Assembly (NCBI GenBank): GCA_020747065.1
Contig: JAGMVK010000019.1
Span: forward strand, 496,001 to 560,000
Length of the DNA stretch: 64,000 bases
Direction of reading: 5' to 3'
From: Cadophora sp. MPI-SDFR-AT-0126
Lineage: Eukaryota > Ascomycota > Leotiomycetes > Helotiales > Ploettnerulaceae
In this document: positions 37,572 through 49,373 of the stretch, one piece after another
Layout of the letters: the number at the start of each line of letters is the position of its first letter
Position numbering within the stretch: the stretch's first letter is position 1
The notes under the pieces: model-generated
Told to the model about the DNA's origin: nothing
Database searches by the model: none
Seen by the model: only the letters and a program-made list of their open reading frames with translations
Made by a program: the position numbers and the translations under genes

Positions 37572-40500
37572 ATGTCAGGATCAAAGGCAGCGTTGAAAGC
37601 TATTGCTGCAGCTGTGAAGGCACAAAAATATGATGATGCAGTGCAAGAGGCTCAGAAGTTGCTGGCATCTGACCCGAAGAACTACCAGGCGTATGTCTAT
37701 CTACATTATCAATCGAGCCACCGGACATATCTTGGATTTAACTTTGCATGGGATAGTCATGCTAACCGACCTGTAGATCCATCTTTCTAGGATTCGCCTT
37801 CGGCAAACTGAACAAGCTGGCAGAAGCAGAGAAAGCTTACGATGAAGCTGCGAAACTCAAGGACTCCGAACCACAAGCCTGGCAGGGACTTATACAGCTA
37901 TACGAGAAAGGCGGTGGGGAGAAGATATCTGGATACCAAATAGCAGCGTTGAGACTGGCGGAAATTTACCGAGACGCGGATGACAAGTACAAATGTCAAG
38001 ATGTGGTGGACAAATTTCTTGCCTTCGCCAAAAGTCAAGGCACACGAATGCAGCAGAAAAGGGCTCAAGAAATAGTCCTACCTACCAGTCCTATTTATGA
38101 CTATCTCGAAGGCAGAATTCCTCATCCCGCTCACACATATCAAATCATGGCCCAAATCACCGAGTTTGAGGAGAAAGAACGTATCAACAAGGATATTGGC
38201 GAGCGAAGGACCAGACTTGGCGCAAAAATTGGACAAGTCACCACTGAAGTCAAGCGAGAGGTTCTCAGAGACAGCGATTTAGAGGAGCTATATACCCAGA
38301 TTATTAATTGGAGCAGTGACGATGAAATACGACGGCAGTATGAAGAAAAGCTTGTCCAGCGATGTGTCGAGGCGTTGAGTGTACTCCCTCCCGGTCCAGA
38401 GAAGACCGAAAAACGGAAGAAGGCTATGAAGCTTGCAAACGATATGGTCATAATTAAGCACCCTTTCAAAATGGCTTGGGATATCGCAATAGAGTGGAAA
38501 GACGCAGAACATATCCGAGACATGGATGTCAATGTATTGCGTGAATATTACACGTTCTTCCCAACTGCAGGACTTGGGCAGGTCTTGCGAGGTTTCCTGA
38601 GTAGCGAGATTTCGCCATTTGCGCCACCACCACCACCAGTTCAGAAGATGGAAACCACCGAGTCCGATGAGAGCGAGGACGATGATGAAGATGGAGGAGG
38701 AGTTGCATTGGATGGTTTTCTTACTGGCGAAGATCGGCTCCTATTGATGACTGATGGCATTTCGGACTCTGGGAAATCAATTTTTGCCCATCGACTTATG
38801 GGAGAATACTACCAGTTCTTGGAAGAATACGAAAGTGTCGTTGAGCTGATGCGAAACGCCAGACGACTAATTGCCGAAGAGTCAAACAGAACTGGACTGA
38901 ATTTTGATCACTCGTCTGATGCAATTATTGCTCTTCTGGGCACGGCCTTGGTTTTCTATCAGTCTCCTAAAAACCACCCTGAGGCAAAAACTTTGTTCGA
39001 CGGGCTTCTGGAGCGTAACCCAACGTCAACTCCAGCTTTGATTGGAGTGGGTCTAATCTACGAGGAAGAGGAAGATTACTCCGCAGCTATCGACTTTTTG
39101 GGGCGAGCACTTCAACGAGATCCTACCAATATCCGCGTCAAGACAGAAGCAGCCTGGGTCAAAGCTCTCAACGGTGATTTTGAGAGAGGTAGAGACGAGT
39201 TGGAAGCGTGCCTGGCCCAGATCAACGGGAAGGACCCTCGCAATCGAGACTTACTCGCGCAGACACAATACCGGATTGGCATGTGCATCTGGAACACGAA
39301 CACAACGAAGGCAGCCCGAAAGGATAGGAACGGTGCTTATTCATATTTCCTGTCAGCTCTAAAGAGCAATTTGAACTTCGCACCAGCTTACACTAGCCTT
39401 GGTTTATTCTATGCAGACTACCTCAGAGACAAGAAGAGAGCTCGGAAGTGTTTTCAGAAGGCATTTGAACTCTCACCTTCAGAAGTAGAAGCTGCTGAAA
39501 GACTTGCAAAGATTTTTGCAGAACAAGGAGAGTGGGAACTTGTCGAAGTCGTCGCACAGCGTGTAGTAGACTCTGGAAAAGTGCGACCATCACCTGGCTC
39601 CAAGAAGAAGGGTATCAGTTGGCCTTTCGCGGCACTTGGAGTCGCAGAGCTAAATAAACAAGACTTCACAAAGAGCATTGTCTCGTTCCAATCGGCCCTC
39701 AGAATCACGCCAAATGATTATCACTCTTGGGTTGGCCTTGGCGAGAGTTATCACAACTCAGGGAGATACATCGCTGCTACGAAGGCCTTCCAGCATGCCG
39801 AACAATTTGAGCAAGAGGTCGAGCAACAAAAGTCTGGGGAGACTTGGTTCGCCAAACATATGCTTGCAAATGTTAAACGCGAATTGGGCGATTATAATGA
39901 TGCCATCGAAGGATACAAGGCGGTGCTCCAAATTAGGCCATCCGAATCCGGAGTCACCATGGCCTTGATTCAAGCGCTGGTGGAGAGTGCATGGGATGGT
40001 ATCGATAAAGGCTTGTTCGGATATGCTGCTGAAAGAGCATCTCAGACGATAGAGACAGCTCTTACACTGGCACCCAGCAGACCTGATGCTTTCAATCTTT
40101 GGAGGGCCGTTGGAGATGCTTGTTCGATATTTTCATGGATTCAAAGCCGCATTGCTGACTTTCCATATACCAAAATTAAGGAACTCCTACAAGTAGGTGA
40201 TGAAAAGGATGCATATGCGCTGTTTGCCGGCATTGATGGAGTCGGAGTCGATGTTGTCTTCGCCAACGGTCTGTATTCGGCTGAGGAGGCAGAAGGGCTG
40301 AATTTGACGCGGTGCTTACATGCTTCTGTTCTTGCTCAAAAGCGGGCTATTCATGCATCGGCCCACGATATTCACGCTCAAGCTGTGGCATATTATAACT
40401 TGGGCTGGGCAGAACATCGAGCTCATGTCTGTCTGTGTGCAGGCATGAAGAAGCGAAGTACGAGATATTTGAAGGCAGCTGTCAGGTGCTTCAAGAGAGC

Positions 40501-41923
40501 TATCGAGCTTGAGGCTGGCAATGCCGAATTTTGGAACGCCCTTGGTGTGGTGACCAGCGAGCTGAATCCCAAGGTGGCCCAGCACTCGTTCGTTCGAAGT
40601 TTATTCCTCAACGAGAGAAGCTCTCAAGCTTGGACGAATCTGGGTACTCTTTACTTGCTACAGAACGACTACATGCTCGCCAATGAAGCTTTTACTCGTG
40701 CTCAATCTAGTGATCCCGACTTCGCACATGCCTGGATCGGCCAGGGTCTACTGGCATTGTTGATGACAGGCGACACCAAGGAGGCAAATCTACTCTTCAC
40801 CCACGCCATGGAGATTTCAGAGTCCTCATCTCTAATTACCAAGAAGCAATACTCTCAGTCTACTTTTGACCAACTATTGGCGTCACACACAGCCCCAAAT
40901 ATTACCGATCTTGTACAGCCCTTGTTTGCTCTCAAGCAACTACAATCTATGGAACCTAGCGATATCATATATCAACATCTGTCGAGTCTCTTCCTGGAGC
41001 GAATCGACAACGTCACCGCAGCACTGGAAAAACTGTCAAAGATTTGTACCACTGTTGAAGCAGACTACGAAGTTACCGAGTCTCCAGCATCTCTTTCTCG
41101 GTTCGCGCTTGCGAAAGCGGATCTTGCTCGCTCTCAGCTGTGCACAGGATCATACGAAGAAGCTATCGAGAATGGCGAAACCGCTTTGCAGCTCAGTGCA
41201 GAAGATGCAGGCAACGAACTCACTGCCGAGTCTCGCCAGAGATGCAGATTATCTGCGCATCTCACAGTCGGTCTCGCACAATACTACTCCCAAGACCACG
41301 AGGCTGCCCTGCAGTACTTCATCCCTGCCCTCGATGAGTCAGGGGGAAATCCAGATGCCGTCTGCCTCCTCGCACAAGTCCTCTGGGCCAAAGGGGATGA
41401 AGATTCCCGAGAGAAAGCTCGCGACCATCTTTTCAGCTGCGTCGAGAAAGACCCCGAACATGTCCAATCCGTTCTGTTACTCGGCATCATCGCCCTCCTC
41501 GACAACGACAGCGACAGTCTCGAAGCTGTCACAGCCACCCTTCGAGATCTACGAACCACACACACCATCAGCGACCTCGAACAAGCTCGAGTGAGCGAAG
41601 TCCTCCGCGCCATAGCAGCTCTGTCAGGCGAGGAATCGAACCAAGAAGTCTTGACTCAGATACAAACTGACGTTTTCCTCTACCCAAATCAACCACATGG
41701 CTGGAGCCGGATGGCAGAATTCGAAGGAGATGATTACACGGCGGAAATGGCTCTTAAGACTGCTTTGAAAGCTATCCCGCCCCGGGGCGAACTCGACGCA
41801 GTGGATTTGGCGAAGGCATTTGCCGGTACTGGTAAACTCGCTGCAGCGCAACAGGCGGTTATGATTTCACCATGGAGTAGGCATGGTTGGGATGCTTTGA
41901 ATGGGGTTCTCTCTGGAAAATAG
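37572..41923 (+). CDS. SKI3: Superkiller protein 3 (Ski3), TPR scaffold of the Ski complex
   Basis: Exon 1 (37572-37690) and exon 2 (37777-41923) give 1421 residues, close to yeast Ski3. The N-terminus is a TPR helix pair (ALKAIAAAVKAQKYDDAVQEAQKLL...LGFAFGKLNKLAEAEKAYDEA). Dozens of TPR units follow along the chain, such as PTSTPALIGVGLIYEEEEDY and YHSWVGLGESYHNSGRYIAA. Ski3 holds Ski2 helicase and Ski8 and feeds mRNA to the cytoplasmic exosome for 3'-5' decay. An acidic insert (Glu/Asp, about residues 265-280) sits between the N-terminal arm and the TPR superhelix. A separate ATG at 37949 lies inside exon 2 and is not the start. Confidence 0.94.
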
Positions 41924-42201
41924 TAATGGTTGAAATGAATTATGACGTTGATGTTTGGATATGAAGAAAGATGTCTGATAGCATCCAGGAAGACAATAAG
42001 AAGATCAGAATGACGATTGGCATCCCGATTTTGAAATATAGGTTTCTACCAACAAGCGGCTCAGCTGTATTCTCTCAGGGAGGCAAGTAGCCGTGCACCT
42101 TGAGGAATCAGAAACCAATAGCTTCCTCTTCACGATCCTCTGCAGGTTTCTTGCTCAACTTCCCGACAAACGCAGGCTCGCAGGTAAGGCGCGGCTTCAT
42201 C

Positions 42202-42207
42202 TTAGCC
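42202..42207 (-). promoter_or_regulatory. GGCTAA, possible XlnR/Xyr1 site
   Basis: TTAGCC on the plus strand reads GGCTAA on the minus strand, matching the core of the xylanase activator site. It is about 1.37 kb before the xylanase start, so it is the weakest of the three. Confidence 0.25.
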
Positions 42208-42746
42208 AAGTGTCAACGGTGGTGTGTTTGAGATGCAACGCTAGTGCGGTTGAGATTCCCCCACAATCTCGCTCCGGACTCAAAGAAGTCCGGAAGCGAT
42301 TCTGAGAGGACCCAGGGGTATATTCTAGATGCTTCATTTTCTGCTCAAATCTTCTCGTGCAGTGATATATTGGGTAGAGCGGAGTCCTGAGATTACGGTA
42401 CAAGGGTGCTATCGTTAGGAACTCAAGCTTCCAGCCCAATTTTATCTCGGACGATCAAGGAAGACTCACGCTCGCCAATCGTAACTTCTTTATTTCATTA
42501 GGGGTTTAAGGTTAATGATTCAATTCTTGTTTCGTTTGGGTACGATGACGTACTCGTATGTCTAGTTGCGGTTTTTTTTTTTACTTTTGGTACTTCACTG
42601 CTTGTTAATTTTTCTGTTCCTCGCCGTACTTCAGAGCTGAGAAGATCCGGTATGTTCTTGCTTGATCTTCGTGTGTCCAAATGGATCGTGGCCAGTCTGC
42701 TCTCGACTTGCTAGATAAATTTCTGGCTACCAGCAGGAAGAAGCGA

Positions 42747-42752
42747 GGCTAA
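42747..42752 (+). promoter_or_regulatory. GGCTAA, possible XlnR/Xyr1 site
   Basis: An exact GGCTAA lies about 830 bases upstream of the xylanase start codon. Confidence 0.35.
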
Positions 42753-43295
42753 GCCACTTCCTCCAGAGTCTATCACAACTTCCCCTGGGAGCATTGCTGC
42801 AAAGAAAATCCACAATATCGGCTTTGAAGCCAATGGGACACCTTACCGAAAAACGTAGACCCATAAGCTTGTTCTCGATAAATTAGATGCCGTTAAGCTT
42901 GATGGTTGCCCCTGAAACACTGGCGGGGCTTATTTCTACTCCGTACATCGTTCGCCATCTTTGCCGACTACTTTCTGCTCCAGTCATCCCGCGGCCAGTG
43001 CTTTGCTTGCTACCAGCATATCAGACTGTACAAGTAGTCACCGCGAAAGCGCATGTGATTGTTCACTAGCACGCATGGGCAGCCATCCGGTAATTGACGG
43101 AAGATCTAAAGCTGAATTGCAAGGCGCATGCTGTGGAGTTTAGCGTTTTCCAGTATATTAAGTCGCCTTGTTTGAGTTACATCGCTTGTTTTATCACCTT
43201 TTCTTTTTGCTCTTCCTTCTCGATTCTGACAGTATATGTGCTGCTGCTCATCATCATTGGCGGGCAAGGAGTAACTTGCCGAGGAGATGTTTATC

Positions 43296-43301
43296 GGCTA
43301 A
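43296..43301 (+). promoter_or_regulatory. GGCTAA, possible XlnR/Xyr1 site
   Basis: An exact GGCTAA lies about 277 bases upstream of the xylanase ATG, the usual distance for a functional activator site. Confidence 0.45.
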
Positions 43302-43577
43302 TTGCAATTCGCGTCGGACGAAGCTTAGCATTCGCGGTTACCATGTCATTGGAGCAGTTGGTTTTCTCCACAAAACATTTCTGGAGTACCCTGTAGATAT
43401 GCCGCGGTACTTGTTGCTACTCGAGAAAGCAGTGACTGTCTAAAATGCCACTTCTATAAAGCTGTTCATTATTCCAGGCTCTGAACTGCATCTGGGCATT
43501 GGAACCAGATCAACCTTTCGCTTCGCCCTATTGCTTACATTCTTGTTTATATTTACTTTCTTCAATTCAACCTCAAA

Positions 43578-44917
43578 ATGCTGTACATTACACAAGGTGT
43601 ACTTCTGGCTGCCGCGTTTGGCACAGGAGTCACTGCCCAGGCATCTCTTTATGGGCAATGTAAGCTACCTGCTTAATTAAGACACACGTACGCAGAAAGC
43701 TGATCACCGAACAGGTGGCGGTGTTGGTTGGAAAGGCACGACAACTTGCGTTTCGGGATCCACATGTACTTCAATCAACGAGTACTACTCTCAATGTCTC
43801 GCAGGCAGTGAGAATAGTATAGCAACAACCACAAAAGCCGTCTCACCAGCAACAACCCTCAAGACATCAGCAGTCATTGCCCCAACTGTAATCACAAAAG
43901 CAGCAGCCAGCTCCCTCGACGCAGGATTCAAAGCCAAAGGCAAGAAATATTTCGGCAACATCGGCGACGCAGGAACTCTGAGCAACACACAAAATGCAAA
44001 CATCCTCAAAACTGAGTTCGGGGCGTTAACACCCGAGAATAGCGGTAAATGGGACGCTGTAGAGAAATCCCAAGGTAGCTTTACATTCTCCGGTCTCGAC
44101 ACGCTCGTCAACTTCGCCACCTCCAACGGGAAGCTCGTCCGAGGCCACACACTCGTCTGGCACAGTCAGCTCCCATCATGGGTTTCCACCATCACCGACA
44201 AAGCCACCTTGACGAGCGTTCTCCAGAACCACATCAAGACCGAGATGGGTCGTTATGCTGGAAAAATATACGCCTGGGACGTTGTCAACGAGATCCTGAA
44301 CGAGGATGGCAGCTACCGCTCCTCGGTATTCTACAACGTCATTGGTGCCAATTTCGTCAACATCGCTTTCGCTGCTGCCAGGGCTGCGGATCCTAAGGCT
44401 AAGCTGTACATCAACGATTACAATTTGGATACGGCTACGTATGGGAAGACAACTGGCATGGCGAACAAGGTCAAGGCTTGGCTCGCGGCGGGTGTTCCCA
44501 TTGACGGTATTGGATCGCAGACTCATCTGGGGGCTGGAGGTGGAGCTGGTGTCGCTGGTGCTTTGAGCACTCTTGCTGGGTCCGGCGTTAGCGAGCTTGC
44601 TATCACTGAACTCGATATCGCGGGTGCTGGTAGCACTGATTATGTCAATGTAAAACCTCCCCTTACCACACCTTAGTGTATAACTTACTTATCCGACGGT
44701 ATATAGGTTGTCCAAGCTTGTCTCAACCAAGCAAAGTGTGTTGGCATTACCGTTTGGGGCGTCCGCGACTCCGTAAGTCTCTTAAAAAGAGCTTCGTCAT
44801 GTAATGCATTGGCTAACTTTCTTGCAGGACTCATGGCGCGCGAGCAGCACTCCCGTGCTCTTTGACTCCAACTTCAATAAGAAGGCAGCTTACAATGCTA
44901 TCATGGCTATTCTTTAG
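43578..44917 (+). CDS. GH10 endo-1,4-beta-xylanase with N-terminal CBM1
   Basis: Exons 43578-43659, 43715-44649, 44707-44772 and 44828-44917 give 390 residues. A signal peptide (about 1-20) precedes a CBM1 cellulose-binding module at about 23-56 ([15 protein letters not shown]...YYSQC). A Thr/Ala-rich linker and the GH10 catalytic domain from about 95 to the end follow. Acid/base Glu220 is in [10 protein letters not shown] and nucleophile Glu326 is in ITELDIA. Other GH10 marks are [21 protein letters not shown] and VWGVRDSDSWR. The enzyme is secreted and cuts xylan in plant cell walls. Possible XlnR sites lie upstream. All four exons are in frame, and the protein is of normal length for CBM1-GH10 enzymes. 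Confidence 0.95.
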
Positions 44918-45495
44918 GAGAGAGGGAGACGACTCGCTACAAGGACTTAAGCCGCTTTCCGGGATATTACTCAAAAAGTTTTCTCAGTACATTCATTCTT
45001 CCGTGATTCGTTGTTTTACTTTCTCCATGCAGCTTGACGCCGTTCAATTCTATTTTTGTATATACATGACCTTCTCATATACATAACATTTACCTTTCAA
45101 ATGGCCGAGATCAGGTCACTGAGAGCTGATTTGGTCATCATCAGCGTGCCTCCCTCACTCCTCACTTAGACAACAAAGTTTCGTGTAGTTCTGAGAGGAT
45201 CATCACCAATTGATACTTCTGGCAGAACATATGGAGACCGATAAGTAAGTGAGTACAAGGAAGGAGAGATTGCGTTTGCGCATTGACAGTGAATTATCAC
45301 AGGCAGAGGAACACTTCCAAGTTCAGCGACATGTTGACAGTATAAGGTAGAATGTAACTCTTGGGCCTTCTTATTATTTATGAACTAGGCCGAAGGCATC
45401 TAATAATGGGTATAAGACTGTTCATTTTGATGCACTCGATGACAAACTCCGGAGAACGCAGCTGATTTCTGTAAGTCGTACCGCGTACCTTGACT
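44918..45495. other. Intergenic between convergent xylanase and DPH7
   Basis: Nearly 600 bases without a recognisable gene. T-rich sequence after the xylanase stop may form its 3' UTR. Confidence 0.45.
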
Positions 45496-47025
45496 TTAAA
45501 GCACTGGTCTCTCAATTTCATCAATAATACTCTGCGGACTCTGAAAGATGCCTTGAGTAGTCACATGGACTCCGATCGATTGAGTCCCTTCACTGACATC
45601 ACCTTCTGGCCGCTTGAACTCATGCGTAAGTTCCCACACTGCCAGCCTCTTGTCGAGCCAAGTTCCGCTGACACAGAGTCTACGCTCTACGTAATGTCCA
45701 TTAGTTGGTGTGATGGGGCATGATTGCCGTGCGGCTGCTGCATAACAGTAGTTCCCGGAATCATTGCCAGGGACATTGAGGCTCGCAACAACTTCCATTG
45801 ACCAGTTGCTTGTCCTTGACCCTTTAACATGAATCACTTTTGTGCCAGCATGCATACAGCAGGCTAAGATCGCGTAAGTACCAGAATCGGGCGACGACCA
45901 ATGGACCTGTCCCAGGAATTTCAACCGGTAGACCCCGCCATCTAATTTCAACTTTGCCAGAATTTTCTTGTCGACCGCAGAGTATAGCCGGATGAACTCG
46001 TCATAACTACCAGTAAGAAGCAAAATTTCATCACCAAGATGACAGTCAGTCAATGGGAGGATCGCAGTGACTCCAGCATCGTGAAACTTGTGAACCCGTG
46101 ACAGCTTTTCGCTCGAGTCGTACCCATACGGCTCTTTTCGTCCGAATGAAACAAGATCCTGGATGAGGTCGCCGCCGTCACCGCCGGAGTAGATTGTTGA
46201 TGGCACCTTAGAGCTGACGGCGCAGCACCATGCATAGTCGGGCGTGTTCGTATACTTAAGCTTGTGCTCGGTTATGGGCTTGCCGTCATTAAGTAAATCA
46301 ACTGTATATTCCTCGAGGGAGTACTCCATAAGATACACTCCACCATCGTTGGTAGTAGCTGAGATCAGCGGACCGTGGTGTGGTAAATGTGCAGGAATGA
46401 ATTGGAAATAGGTAATGATAGTAGTCTCTGAGAATACCTGGGCCGTCCAGAGAGGCTGAATGATGATTGGGTGGACGTTGCCGAATGTATCGTCAAGTAC
46501 CAATTCTTTCACATAGTAAAAGTTAATGGTCCCGGTACTTGATGCAGCCGCAAACGTCTCTTGTCCTGGTCCGAGAAAGTGTAAATCATAAATGGCAGAG
46601 TCGCACTCGTGGGTGTGAAGCACTTCTCTGCATCTCTCATTAGAAAACCGAGGGACCACATCAATCGATGACGAGTAATAGAAAACTCAGTGGAAAAAAA
46701 TCAATACTCACAACTGATTGGTAGATTGCGAGAACTGAAGAAGACTCAAAGATCCATTTCGATACTGTGTCTTTGGTTCAGGATCTCCAGTTGTGGTGGA
46801 ACTCAACTTGGAACCTGCATCAGTCAGCTCGGCGCTGACTTCATCAGGTTCCAATTGGTACGTTCCTACAACAAGAAGGTTGGCAAACTTGCGCCCAGCT
46901 TTTGGTACGAATTCGATACAACTCGGCGGCCTTTTAATGACGAACTCTGACAACTGTCTAACGGAATCGCTACTTTGGGTTCCTGGAGTCGGAGGTGTCG
47001 GATATCCTTTTCCGCTAGAGGCCAT
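45496..47025 (-). CDS. DPH7: Diphthine methyl ester hydrolase (Dph7/Rrt2), WD40 protein
   Basis: Exons 47025-46712 and 46627-45496 join to 481 residues. WD repeats are clear: CDSAIYDLHFLGPG, YSGGDGGDLIQDLVSF, VHKFHDAGVTAILPL, LLTGSYDEFIRLYS and LDKRLAVWELTHE. The order and size fit Dph7, which removes the methyl ester from diphthine on elongation factor 2 before the final amidation to diphthamide. Its partners in the pathway are not in this window. The 84-base intron uses GTGAGT and an AG after a CTAAT branch-like site, and restores a smooth LLEVLHTHECDSAIYD. The gene is divergent from the DUF1917 gene, with 433 bases between start codons. Confidence 0.85.
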
Positions 47026-47458
47026 ATCGATTGTTCAAAATAAAGCGCAGTATCTTGAATGGTCGATAAGAGGTAATTCTCTGTATCTTTGTTGACTGAT
47101 TACCAGAGAGGAACTTTGGCAAAGGAGGGAAGGAGGAAAGTGAAAGGTTGAAAGTTCTTGGAGTGGATTAGCTGAACTGATGAGGCCCGAGCGTCTACCG
47201 TGACTTTCTCATCAACAAACCGACTTCTCCAGCTTCAAATCTTCCTTCCTCATCACCGAAAGTTGAGACTTGACTCTCAAAACTTGATGAAAAATGTTCA
47301 AAATTGTTGTGCACATATGAATTCAGTCTTTGTTCGAACCCTATGCCTCTTTGAGTGCCTGAAATTGTCTCTCAATATAAGTCCCTTTGATCACGGATTC
47401 ACGCCTTAAACGCGGTACAATTGGGATTTCGGCGAGTGGTCTTTCACGCGAATTTAAC
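47026..47458. promoter_or_regulatory. Divergent promoter region, DPH7 and DUF1917 gene
   Basis: These 433 bases carry the promoters of both genes. No specific site is claimed. Confidence 0.4.
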
Positions 47459-48828
47459 ATGGCGATCGGACGCGGAGGGAAAGCCCCCATGGCTAAAGAT
47501 GTAGGATACTTATCTGATGATTCGGATTTCTACGGTACCATTTATTTCTGATTCTCCTGGCAGTACTGACACAAGCACCCAGGTGATGAAGCTACTAAAC
47601 ACGAGTTGGAGGCAAGAGCGAATGCGTTCGACGCCGAAGAATGGCACCAAAACAAATCGCCCTCTCTCATCGAGCTTGCTCGTGAGAATATGGCAGCTCA
47701 CAAACCAAAAGAGACTGCCGTCACGCTCTATAACCCATATGAAGGCGACTTGTATGCAAGGCAACTAGACGAAAGTGTGGATGAATTTCTGCAACGACTT
47801 CCACCTGCAATGACTCCAGCTACCGAGGCCCATCCGTGGATCTTCCTTGCCAACCCGTATCGCAAAGTCGCCAAAAATAAGTACAGCGAAGCCAAGCTTG
47901 CAGATGAGGCGCCACCAGATGACTGTGCAAATCTCGCCGAGTTTGTTGTTCGTGGCAATCGACTTCTGGAGCAATTGACGGAATCAAGACATGACATGGA
48001 AAAGAAGAATCCTGGCAAGGCTAAGGGGACGATCACCAAAGCCCTCAATGCCCGTAGAGATGAGATTGTGAAAGTATTGTTGGAAACAGCCGTGGAGTTG
48101 CATGTTACTACCGGCAAGGTGAGGCCCCTGGAGCCCGCGGGAGAATTAGCCATTTTCACATCTAGAATGCCTTGGATGAGAATACATGGCTCTGGAAATC
48201 TTGTGATATTTAGAAGAAGAAATAAGGGGCTCTTCCGACGCCTCCAAGTGTCCGCTTCTATCCAGGTCAATATCTACGCGCTTCGTACTATGAGCTGACA
48301 TGGATAGTGGATGATCTTTCCGGGCCCTGAAGAGGTGAATGAAGTTTGGTCCGTTATTGCTCGAGCCACCGCGAACAACCAGCTAGGTATTTCCTCAAAG
48401 GTTGCGCCAGATGGTGGAGATGACAGGAAAGGTCGCCTTATTTGCATCTACACGGAAAATTTCAGAGATTTGGATGATATTCGCCGTGTGCTTCTGAAGC
48501 TGAAAGATCTTGGTCTGGTTCTGAAAAGCAAGGCAATCTTCTACAAATGCGGTAAGTAGGCCCACACTTCCCCAGCCCTACAGAACGTCAAGGACCTTTT
48601 GACAGCACCAATGGCCCTAATGTACTGTATGAACTAAGCGACATGTGTTGATTCGGTATAGATGCATGGACTTATCTGAATATCACATCTACCAACGAAT
48701 ACAACATCAAGGCATCCATGTACAGTTCAAAGGAATTGCTTGAGGCAAAGGATGGCAAGGTAGAAAGCTACTTCTATCACAAGAAGAAAGATGAGAACGG
48801 TGACCGGCGTCGTGTCGACATGGAGTAG
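47459..48828 (+). CDS. DUF1917 / BLES03-like protein
   Basis: Four exons, 47459-47534, 47583-48118, 48308-48551 and 48662-48828, give 340 residues. The domain is recognised from SVDEFLQRLPPA, PWIFLANPYR, GKWMIFPGPEEVNEVWSVIARATANNQLGISSKVAP and RLICIYTENFRDLDDIRRVLLKLKDLGL. These fit the eukaryotic DUF1917 family (human C11orf68/BLES03), which has a fold related to translation factor eIF4E. Function is unknown. The start is rich in Gly and basic residues. The intron before WMIFPG is 189 bases, longer than its neighbours. Confidence 0.75.
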
Positions 48829-49373
48829 TTCCCGCTTGTAGATGCCCTTTGCTTACTCTTGCCTTTTCTTAAGCAAACTCAACAAGGAAGGATGAGCTCT
48901 GAGGGTATCCCCAGGCGAACACAGTTATTCTGCTACCTGAGGTAACGCAAGATATGGGAGCTTCTCCACGCAGACTCGTAATCAAGACTTGGAATGGAAC
49001 GCGTCATTCAGCCCAGCTTCTTACATGAGGTTTCTGGAAGAAGAGCACGTCAAACCTGGCAGAGTGACAAACTCGAAAGCGGTGCTTCGCAACAATAACA
49101 ATTTCTCGCAAGAATCAGCAGTTTTCACATGCTTGTGCTGTACGAAACTAGTGTCAGGGACGGCCCGGGAAGACTCCGGCAATCCCAGAATTCCGGCGGT
49201 CAAAACCCAGATTACGTAGCTCCAGAGGTTCCGCTGGCACGCGCAACTTTCTTTTCACACCAGACCATACTTACCATACTTATTGTCCATGCTGACCTGA
49301 TTTCTACATCTTCTTTTCCTTTTCTCTTTTTCCTCTCTCCTTCTACCGTTCTGTACATCCCTACCGCATCACC
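48829..49373. other. Intergenic upstream of LRO1
   Basis: These 545 bases contain the LRO1 promoter and a CT-rich stretch just before its start (about 49310-49370), typical of fungal leaders. No gene is recognised. Confidence 0.45.

Larger units (their letters stand above)
41924..43577. promoter_or_regulatory. Long upstream region of the xylanase gene
   Basis: This 1.65 kb region contains three copies of GGCTAA (listed separately) and a GCGGGG that fits the CreA SYGGRG consensus at 42923-42928. An AT-rich TTTATATTT lies about 30 bases before the start codon. No gene is recognised in it. Confidence 0.45.

Noticed and set aside
37949..41923. SKI3 starting at the ATG at 37949
   Set aside because: An upstream exon at 37572-37690 plus the sequence from 37777 encodes the usual Ski3 N-terminal TPRs in phase, so the true start is earlier.
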